6,554 bases of DNA from Klebsiella pneumoniae (GTDB lineage Bacteria > Pseudomonadota > Gammaproteobacteria > Ga0077536): assembly GCA_945873015.1 (NCBI GenBank), contig CAMCBY010000241.1, positions 1 through 6,554 of the forward strand, given 5' to 3'. Each line of letters opens with the position of its first letter. The stretch's first letter is position 1. The notes under the pieces are model-generated. The model did not search any database, was not told the origin of the DNA, and saw only the letters and a list, made by a program, of their open reading frames with translations. Below are positions 1 to 5,125 of this stretch, in pieces. The position numbers were made by a program, and so were the translations under genes.

Positions 1-1204
1 CATCGGTCTCGACCACGATGCGCCCCTGGGCATTGGCGGTGGAATCTTTGTCGGTGACGTTGAGCGTGAAATACACCAGCTCTTCGACCACTTTCAGGAC
101 TGCAGTCTGATTGTTCAGCACCATGAGGCGCGGACTCGACAGCACGCGCGTGTCGCCGAACTCGTGCAACAGGCGCACGGTCGCCGTCACCGAGTTATCG
201 CCAAGTGCGGGATTGGTATAGCCGAGCGTGAAAGAGGAAATCGCGTTGTCAATCGCGCCATCGGCAATCTTGCCGAGCATGGACTGTCCGACCGTGAATC
301 CCACCGAATTGGAGCGGTTCAACAACAGATTCCAATCGACGCCGGCCTGATACTGATCGTTCAAGGACACTTCGACGATGGTCGCTTCGACCATGACCTG
401 ACGCCGGGCGTTGACCAGGACACGGTCAATGAATTCTTCGATGACTTTGTGCTGGCGCCCGGTGGCGCGCACCGTGATGAGACCGCTCTCTGCGTTGACG
501 ATGACTTTGTCCGAAGCCTGGGTGTCGCCGGTGGTGTTATTCGCCTCCCCGAGTATCGACAGGATATTGGAGCGCAACGTGTCCCAGAAACGGTTGTAGG
601 AGCGGGTCTGCAGACGCGTCGAAGAGGAATTGTTGCCACCACCGCCGTTGCCGCCATTGCCACCACCCCCGTTGCCACCGTCCTCGACCGAACTTTCGCC
701 AGTGGTGGCGACCCTCGTCGCGACATTGACGGTGGTATCGACGTCGCGCGAGAGATTCACGTAACCGACGTCATAGGTGCGCAGATAGGCATCGTCCGGC
801 GCGATGACGATGGTGTCCTGCGTCACTTCATAACGCAGCGACACTTGGCGCGCGACGCGTTCGAGGATCTGCGGCAAGGTCTGATCAATGGCATTGAGCG
901 TGACGTTGCCGCTGATAGCGCCGCCGATGTCGATATTGAGTCTGGCATCACGCGCGAGTGCGAACAGCAGTTCGCGCACCGGCACGTCGTTGACCACCAC
1001 GGTGTAACGTTCCTGGGCGGGGGTGACCGCCGGCGTCGGCACGTAAGGCACTTGACCGACAACCTCGGGAATACCGTTGGCAGGCGCCGTCGGCGTGTTG
1101 TCGAGATGTCCGGCCGGAGGTGCTGCCGGCGGCCGTGGCCGGATCTCGGCGCAGCCGACCGCCAACAGGGTCAGCAACGTCACGACTATCGCTTTGAATT
1201 TCAT
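1..1204 (-). CDS. mshL: MSHA-type pilus secretin, lipoprotein (MshL-like), C-terminus cut by window edge
   Basis: This is an outer-membrane secretin that would form the exit pore of an MSHA-type type IV pilus. It is read leftwards from ATG 1204-1202 and stays open for 401 codons to the left edge. The N-terminus (MKFKAIVV, then LLAVGC) is a lipoprotein signal with lipid-attachment Cys18. A Pro-rich stretch (about 23-62) leads to a short secretin/TonB N-terminal-type domain (about 65-145, with VNDVPVRELLFALARD and VTLNAIDQTLPQIL). A Gly/Asn-rich linker (175-192) comes next, then an N1-like domain (about 232-275, with VIVNAESGLITVRAT and RRQVMVEATIVEV). The start of the secretin barrel (VLSSPRLMVLNNQTA, 354-368) is also present. 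The final barrel motifs lie outside the window; family members have roughly 550 residues. An in-frame ATG at 1210 is possible, but AGG lies 9 nt before 1204 and the signal peptide fits 1204. The family call is firm. The choice of MshL over PilQ or GspD rests on the overall pattern and the mshM-like neighbour. Confidence 0.88.
   Translation of the reverse strand, partial: MKFKAIVVTLLTLLAVGCAEIRPRPPAAPPAGHLDNTPTAPANGIPEVVGQVPYVPTPAVTPAQERYTVVVNDVPVRELLFALARDARLNIDIGGAISGNVTLNAIDQTLPQILERVARQVSLRYEVTQDTIVIAPDDAYLRTYDVGYVNLSRDVDTTVNVATRVATTGESSVEDGGNGGGGNGGNGGGGNNSSSTRLQTRSYNRFWDTLRSNILSILGEANNTTGDTQASDKVIVNAESGLITVRATGRQHKVIEEFIDRVLVNARRQVMVEATIVEVSLNDQYQAGVDWNLLLNRSNSVGFTVGQSMLGKIADGAIDNAISSFTLGYTNPALGDNSVTATVRLLHEFGDTRVLSSPRLMVLNNQTAVLKVVEELVYFTLNVTDKDSTANAQGRIVVETD
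632..679 (-). repeat. Two tandem 24-nt units encoding GGNGGGGN twice in the secretin
   Basis: Residues 176-183 and 184-191 of the secretin are identical eight-residue units (GGNGGGGN). The two 24-nt DNA copies (656-679 and 632-655) differ at three positions, all third codon positions and all synonymous. The repeat lies in the flexible loop between the N-terminal domain and the N1-like domain, followed by NSSS. This is a direct reading of the sequence; a role as a spacer loop is inference. Confidence 0.85.
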
Positions 1205-1255
1205 GTGCATAGGCCTGGGATCGCGGTTCAGGATCGCCCACATCCAACATAACAC

Positions 1256-1284
1256 ATTATAAATCTACCATAAATATCTAATAA
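1256..1284 (-). promoter_or_regulatory. Candidate sigma-70-type promoter for the secretin gene
   Basis: On the minus strand a perfect TATAAT -10 box sits at 1256-1261. A weak -35 (TTATTA, 3 of 6 matches to TTGACA) lies at 1279-1284 with a 17-nt spacer. Transcription would start near 1249, giving a leader of about 45 nt before the ATG at 1204. The surrounding 50 bp (1251-1300) hold only 9 G or C bases, in sharp contrast to the GC-rich genes on both sides, which supports a regulatory function. The poor -35 suggests that an activator or an UP-like AT-rich element helps. The region may also carry other control signals (see the phased repeats). Confidence 0.45.
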
Positions 1285-1291
1285 ATAAAGA
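1259..1291. repeat. Three 11-bp-phased ATAAAT units upstream of the secretin gene
   Basis: ATAAAT occurs at 1259, 1270 and 1281 on the plus strand, so three adjacent 11-bp units each start with the same six bases (ATAAATCTACC, ATAAATATCTA, ATAAATAAAGA). A fourth, overlapping ATAAA begins at 1285. The spacing is close to one helical turn, so the units lie on one face of the DNA. They cover the -10 edge, spacer and -35 of the candidate secretin promoter. They could be protein-binding half-sites or a bent AT-rich element. The repeat is seen directly; the function is unknown. Confidence 0.6.
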
Positions 1292-1331
1292 ACTATATTG
1301 CCGGAACCACCCCTTCACAGAGCGCTGACGG

Positions 1332-2498
1332 TCACTGTCCGGGCGCTCCGCCCCATTTTTCGAGCAGGGCCTTAAGGTCCACCGGCGGCAGGGTGGCGGG
1401 CGACAGATGTTCCAGGCCGACCAGCCCGCTATCGGCTGACACTTGCGGATAGAGCACCGCGCCGGTGTCGCGAGACACAGGCGTCTGCGGCACCGGCGCG
1501 GCGGTTGCCGGCGGGGGCGAGGCCGGCGACGGGCCCACCTTAGGGACGTTCACGGTGGTAACGTCGGCGGACCCCGCTCGGCTGCCGACATGCGGGAAAA
1601 AATCCCGACCATTGCCGAGCACCCAGAGCAGAACACCCGCGACCATCAGCACCAGCGCGACTGCCCACGGCCACCGGCGGTGAGCGCGCGCACCGAATTC
1701 ACTGTCGGCCACCGCCCGCTGCACATGGCCGGCATCGACCTCGGCAGCCTGGTCGGCGAATGCCGCCAAGAGGGCTTTATCGGCCAGCACGTTGATTCGT
1801 CGCAGCAGGCCCTGCGAGGCGCGTTCGATGGCGCGGATCGCGCCGGGCGAGAACAAACCCTCGCCGCGATAGCCGCTGGCGCGCAAGCGGGCCTGCAGAT
1901 AGTCGCGGATCTGATCGCGCTTCAGCGCGGTCAGCTCAAAACCGTGGGTGATGCGTTCGCGCAGTTGGCGAATCTCATGCAGGGCGAGCTTGTCGTCGAG
2001 TTCGGGCTGACCGAAAAGCACTATCTGCAGCAGCTTGGCCTGGGTGGTTTCGAGATTGCTGAGCAGCCGGATCTCCTCCAGCGTATCGACCGGCATGGCC
2101 TGCGCTTCTTCGATGAACATCACCACCCGCTTGCCCGCCGCATGACGGGCGAGCAGGTAGTCCTGCAGCGCATGCAGGACTTTGAGTTTGGAGTCGGCGG
2201 GCGCAGCGGTCAAACCGAGCTCGGTGGCAATCGCATGCAGCACGGCGTCGGGCAGCAGCCGCGGATTGGCGACGTAGACGATTTCGCAGTCGTCCGGCAG
2301 CTCGCGTTCGAGCATGCGGCACAACATGGTCTTGCCGCTGCCGACCTCGCCCACCACCTTGACGATGCCTTCGCCGCGCGCGGTGGCGTAGATCAAGGCT
2401 TCCAGAATCGCGCCGCGATTGCCGCCCGGAAAAAAGAACTCGGGATCGGGTGTGATACGAAACGGCGGCTTGTTGAGACCGAAATGCCGTTCGTACAC
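1332..2498 (-). CDS. mshM: ExeA/MshM-type AAA+ ATPase of pilus or secretion machinery
   Basis: This is a 388-residue inner-membrane ATPase of the ExeA/GspA/MshM family, whose members help place or assemble secretins in the envelope. It starts with GTG at 2498 (MYERHFGLNKPPF, the typical family N-terminus). Walker A is GEVGSGKT (50-57). The Walker B region is VVMFIEEAQ (125-133), with Glu where many relatives have Asp. A sensor-like LFGQPELD lies at 161-168, and LLRRINVLADKAL (231-243) closes the AAA+ part. A single membrane segment (about 276-294, WPWAVALVLMVAGVLLWVL) is followed by a periplasmic tail of about 94 residues that is Pro-rich at 319-340. The tail is too short for the peptidoglycan-binding domain of Aeromonas ExeA, which favours the MshM subtype. 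The gene begins 3 nt after the regulator's TAA and in the same frame, and no strong ribosome-binding site is visible, so translational coupling is likely. The MshL-type secretin downstream supports the call. Confidence 0.85.
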   Translation of the reverse strand: MYERHFGLNKPPFRITPDPEFFFPGGNRGAILEALIYATARGEGIVKVVGEVGSGKTMLCRMLERELPDDCEIVYVANPRLLPDAVLHAIATELGLTAAPADSKLKVLHALQDYLLARHAAGKRVVMFIEEAQAMPVDTLEEIRLLSNLETTQAKLLQIVLFGQPELDDKLALHEIRQLRERITHGFELTALKRDQIRDYLQARLRASGYRGEGLFSPGAIRAIERASQGLLRRINVLADKALLAAFADQAAEVDAGHVQRAVADSEFGARAHRRWPWAVALVLMVAGVLLWVLGNGRDFFPHVGSRAGSADVTTVNVPKVGPSPASPPPATAAPVPQTPVSRDTGAVLYPQVSADSGLVGLEHLSPATLPPVDLKALLEKWGGAPGQ

Positions 2499-2501
2499 GG
2501 G

Positions 2502-3926
2502 TTAGTCGTCCGCCGGCGGGTTCAAGGACAAACGCGCGAGCCGGCTGTAAAGCGTGGTGCGATTGACGCCCAGCAGGCGCGCCGCCTGGCTGAGATTACC
2601 GCCGCCCAGACGCAGCGCGGTTTCGATGTACTGCCGCTCGAGGCCGGCGAGTTCGTCGTCGAGCCGAAAGCCGGGCTGGCGCAGACGTTGCTCGGGGCTG
2701 TTGCTGGCGTCGCCGTGGGCTGCCGGCCGGGCTTCGAAATCGAGTTCGAGTTCAGGACTGAGCTGCGCGACGGTCACACATTGGCCGGGGTAACGAGCGC
2801 CGAGGCGGATGACGATATTGCGCAGCTCGCGCACGTTGCCGGGAAACGCATAAGCGCCCAGTAACTCGGCGGCAGCCGGTGCCAGCGTGAACGGTTTGAT
2901 GTTGGCGGCATATTGGCGCTGAAAGGCGTCGAGCAGCAGGCGCCAATCTTCGCCACGGCTGCGCAGCGGCGGCACGCCGATGGTCAGTACGCTCAACCGA
3001 TGGAACAGGTCCTGGCGGAACTGACCGGCGCGCGCCAGCTCACGCAGTTCACGATTGGTGGCCGCGACGATACGTGCATTGGAGCGGCGCGCCTCGGTCT
3101 CGCCGAGCCGGTAATACTCGCCGTTCTCCAGCACACGCAGGAACTTGGCCTGCAAATCGAGCGGCATCTCGCCCACTTCATCGAGAAACAGGGTGCCTTC
3201 GCTGGCCTCTTCGAAAAAGCCCGCACGCGCCTTGTCAGCCCCGGTATAGGCGCCGCGCGCGTGGCCGAACAACTGCGCTTCCAGTAGATCGGGACTGAAG
3301 GCTGCGCAGTTCATGGTCAACAGCGGTCCGCGCCGGCGCGCGCTGGCGGCGTGCAGAGCCTGCGCCACCAGCTCCTTGCCGCTGCCCGATTCACCTTCGA
3401 CCAGCACCGGGAACGGGGTGTCGGCGAACTGCTCGATCAGCGCGCGCAGGGTCGCCATGCCGGCACTCTCACCGAGCAGCAATTCGCCGGCACCGGCGCT
3501 CGGTGCATGTTGGTGGCGTTCAACCTCGAGCAGCAGCAGTTGATGTTTGAGCCGCGCACGCAACAACGCCGGCTCGCAAGGTTTTGGTACGAAGTCCACT
3601 GCGCCGAGGGTCAGGGCATGCTGCATGTTGCGCCGTTCGTCCTGGCCCGACAGCACCAGCACTTTCATGGCCGGGTTGAAGGCGAACAATTCACCGATCA
3701 GGGCAAAACCTTCACCCGGCCCGTGGGGCTCCGGGGGCAACCCGAGGTCGACCAGCGCCAGTTGTGGCGCCGGCGCGATGTTGCGCAGCAAAGCGTGCGC
3801 CTCGCGGCGGTTGCCGGCACTGACTATCTCGAATTCATCGCCCAGCGCGAAGCTGAGCGCATCGACTATCAGCTCGTCATCATCGACCAGCAGCAGCACG
3901 GCGCGCGGTGGTGATGGTGCGGTCAT
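2502..3926 (-). CDS. Sigma-54-dependent response regulator (receiver, AAA+, Fis-type HTH), PrsR-like
   Basis: This 474-residue NtrC-class enhancer-binding protein would be phosphorylated by a sensor kinase and remodel sigma-54 RNA polymerase. The receiver (about 9-125) has the acidic cluster D15-D17, phospho-acceptor D60, S93 and K115. The AAA+ domain (about 150-385) has Walker A GESGSGK (178-184), the sigma-54 loop as GAYTGA (225-230), Walker B GTLFLDE (244-250), the arginine-finger region FRQDLFHRL (303-311) and FPGNVRELRN (361-370). A Fis-type helix-turn-helix ends the protein (about 443-464, GNLSQAARLLGVNRTTLY). GAYTGA is a tolerated variant of GAFTGA, so sigma-54 activation is expected. 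The receiver segment DLGLPPEPHGPGEG resembles regulators of the PEP-CTERM/exosortase (PrsR) group, but no kinase or exosortase gene is in view, so I give no symbol. Start ATG 3926 lies 10 nt after the metF stop and lacks a clear ribosome-binding site. Its target may be the pilus genes that follow; that is inference. Confidence 0.9.
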   Translation of the reverse strand: MTAPSPPRAVLLLVDDDELIVDALSFALGDEFEIVSAGNRREAHALLRNIAPAPQLALVDLGLPPEPHGPGEGFALIGELFAFNPAMKVLVLSGQDERRNMQHALTLGAVDFVPKPCEPALLRARLKHQLLLLEVERHQHAPSAGAGELLLGESAGMATLRALIEQFADTPFPVLVEGESGSGKELVAQALHAASARRRGPLLTMNCAAFSPDLLEAQLFGHARGAYTGADKARAGFFEEASEGTLFLDEVGEMPLDLQAKFLRVLENGEYYRLGETEARRSNARIVAATNRELRELARAGQFRQDLFHRLSVLTIGVPPLRSRGEDWRLLLDAFQRQYAANIKPFTLAPAAAELLGAYAFPGNVRELRNIVIRLGARYPGQCVTVAQLSPELELDFEARPAAHGDASNSPEQRLRQPGFRLDDELAGLERQYIETALRLGGGNLSQAARLLGVNRTTLYSRLARLSLNPPADD

Positions 3927-3936
3927 GGCATTGGCA

Positions 3937-4800
3937 TCAGGCGCGGCCGCGCCCGCGGATCGCGAGGTGTGCGCAGATTAAACTGACCGCCTCGTGCTGG
4001 TTCATGGTGTAGAAATGCAGCCCCGGCGCACCACCGGCCAGCAGCCGTTCGCAGAGTTTGGTCACCACTTCCACGCCAAAGGCGGCAATCGCGCCGTGAT
4101 CGTCGCCCAAGTCCTGCAGGCGCTTGACCATCCAGCGCGGCAGCTCGGCACCGCACATTTCCGAGAACCGCCGCAGGTTGGAGAAATTGGTGACCGGCAT
4201 GATGCCCGGCACTATCGGGATCTCGATGCCGCGCCGGTGGGCTTCATCGCGGAAACGGAAATAGGCGTCGGAGTTATAGAAATACTGCGTGATGGCGCCA
4301 TTCGCGCCGGCCGCCACCTTGCGCTGGAAGTTGTCGAGATCGGCGCTCGCGCCGGCCGCCTGCGGATGAACCTCGGGATAGGCCGCGACCTCGATGCGGA
4401 AATGCTGACCGCTTTCGGCGCGGATGAACTCGACCAGCTCGTTGGCATGGCGCAGCTCACCAAAACCGCTGGTGCCGGATGGCATGTCGCCGCGCAGCGC
4501 GACCAGACGCGTAATACCGGACTCGCGATAGCGCGTCAGCACGGCACGGATATCGTCAAGCCCGAAACCGATGCATGACAAATGGGGCGCGGTGTCGACC
4601 GCCGTCGCCTCGCGCAGCTCGATGACAGTGTCGAGCGTCAGATCGCGGGTCGTGCCACCGGCACCAAAAGTCACGGAAAAAAATTCCGGTGCGAGTTCCG
4701 CCAGGTGCTGCCGGGTGGTGGCGAGACGCGCCACCCCTTCCGGCGTACGCGGCGGAAAGAACTCAAAAGACAGGCCAACGGAGCGTGCAGATGTCGTCAT
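3937..4800 (-). CDS. metF: 5,10-methylenetetrahydrofolate reductase
   Basis: This enzyme reduces 5,10-methylene-THF to 5-methyl-THF using FAD and a nicotinamide cofactor, supplying the methyl group for methionine synthesis in the cytoplasm. The 287-residue length is close to E. coli MetF (296). Family motifs run the full length: FEFFPPRTPEG with catalytic Glu13 (E. coli Glu28), SVTFGAGG (42-49), ALRGDMP with Asp105 (E. coli Asp120, flavin region), AAYPEVHP (139-146), AITQYFY (169-175), VPGIMPVTNF (197-206) and LHFYTMN (261-267). ATG 4800 places the conserved core 10 residues in, and GGA lies 5 nt upstream as a plausible ribosome-binding site. No terminator fits in the 10 nt before the downstream regulator, so the two genes are probably co-transcribed. 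No S-adenosylhomocysteine riboswitch or MetJ box was recognised upstream. The gene looks intact. Confidence 0.97.
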   Translation of the reverse strand: MTTSARSVGLSFEFFPPRTPEGVARLATTRQHLAELAPEFFSVTFGAGGTTRDLTLDTVIELREATAVDTAPHLSCIGFGLDDIRAVLTRYRESGITRLVALRGDMPSGTSGFGELRHANELVEFIRAESGQHFRIEVAAYPEVHPQAAGASADLDNFQRKVAAGANGAITQYFYNSDAYFRFRDEAHRRGIEIPIVPGIMPVTNFSNLRRFSEMCGAELPRWMVKRLQDLGDDHGAIAAFGVEVVTKLCERLLAGGAPGLHFYTMNQHEAVSLICAHLAIRGRGRA

Positions 4801-4956
4801 GGTTTCCAGGTTCTAACGGCGAAGACGGGCTTGCCCGACCGCGCGGGCTCTCGTGTTATCGACAGTGTGCGCGATTATCCTTGAGGCCGGTGCATTCTCA
4901 TAACAAACCGACTTGTTTCGCACCCTGCGTGGTAGCGCAATCGGGCCCGGCTCATT

Positions 4957-4975
4957 AAAATGATGACTTCATTTT
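4957..4975. repeat. AT-rich inverted repeat in the divergent intergenic region
   Basis: AAAATGA (4957-4963) and TCATTTT (4969-4975) are perfect inverted 7-mers around a 5-nt spacer (TGACT). It sits midway between the two divergent genes, in a locally AT-rich patch, so a regulator-binding operator is one reading. Two more T bases follow on the plus strand, but the stem is too weak for an intrinsic terminator and no gene ends here. Confidence 0.45.
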
Positions 4976-4995
4976 TTCGGGTCTGACAGGCGGGC

Positions 4996-5024
4996 GTCAC
5001 ACGCTTTCTCGTCCACCGTAAAAC
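4996..5024 (+). promoter_or_regulatory. Candidate transketolase promoter (weak)
   Basis: GTCACA (4996-5001, 4 of 6 matches to TTGACA) and TAAAAC (5019-5024, 4 of 6 matches to TATAAT) are separated by 17 nt on the plus strand. Transcription would begin near 5031, giving a leader of about 95 nt. This is the best spacing I found in the region, but both boxes are only moderate, so it is a tentative call. Confidence 0.28.
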
Positions 5025-5025
5025 A

Positions 5026-5054
5026 CGCCGCGCCGGACTTTGAGCCGCGCGGTG
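5026..5054 (+). repeat. GC-rich inverted repeat in the transketolase leader
   Basis: CGCCGCGC (5026-5033) can pair with GCGCGGTG (5047-5054), giving an 8-bp stem with one G-U pair and a 13-nt loop. It lies 71 nt before the transketolase ATG, close to the possible transcript start. No T-run follows, so it is not an intrinsic terminator. In DNA this GC-rich such stems can occur by chance. Confidence 0.35.
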
Positions 5055-5113
5055 CACCCGGCAGGCCCGTCCAATCCACGGTTCGCTTAACGCGCGCGCC
5101 GATCAGAAGTCTT

Positions 5114-5118
5114 GAGGG
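5114..5118 (+). promoter_or_regulatory. Ribosome-binding site fixing the transketolase start
   Basis: GAGGG lies 7 nt before ATG 5126 and is the only good Shine-Dalgarno match nearby. It supports the start that gives the protein 13 more residues before the conserved core than E. coli TktA has. Confidence 0.75.
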
Positions 5119-5125
5119 AATCAGC

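Larger units (their letters stand above)
4801..5125. other. Divergent intergenic region between metF and transketolase
   Basis: I find no credible gene in these 325 bp; the short open frames here lack family resemblance and a good ribosome-binding site. On the metF side there is a -10-like GATAAT (minus strand, 4874-4879) without a good -35, and a small inverted repeat CGGGC-TT-GCCCG (4826-4837) just upstream of metF. The centre has an 8-bp palindrome CGGGCCCG (4942-4949) and an AT-rich inverted repeat (AAAATGA at 4957-4963, TCATTTT at 4969-4975). On the transketolase side there is a candidate promoter (4996-5024) followed by a GC-rich inverted repeat (5026-5054). The region must hold the promoters of both divergent genes, but none is strong by eye. 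Confidence 0.6.

Noticed and set aside
164..1252. Open plus-strand frame of 362 codons opposite the secretin
   Set aside because: The minus strand encodes a secretin with a lipoprotein signal and family motifs over the whole stretch; the plus frame is its shadow.
1290..1335. Intrinsic terminator after the MshM-like ATPase gene
   Set aside because: Only very short inverted repeats are present (AGCGCT, and TGAC/GTCA at the stop codon), with no GC-rich stem followed by a T-run, so transcription may continue into the secretin gene.
1443..2864. Open plus-strand frame of 473 codons spanning the opposite strand of the ATPase and regulator genes
   Set aside because: It crosses two real minus-strand genes with clear motifs, and its own product is low-complexity and unlike any known family.
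3351..4578. Plus-strand open frames opposite the regulator (3351-3914) and metF (3994-4578)
   Set aside because: Both lie wholly within, and antisense to, genes with strong catalytic motifs and have no recognisable domain.
4801..4960. SAH riboswitch or MetJ operator ahead of metF
   Set aside because: I looked for the conserved SAH riboswitch core and for AGACGTCT-type MetJ boxes on the metF strand and saw neither.
4957..4977. AAAATGA/TCATTTT stem followed by T bases as an intrinsic terminator
   Set aside because: The stem is A/T-rich and weak, and no gene ends near it on either strand, since both neighbours diverge from this region.
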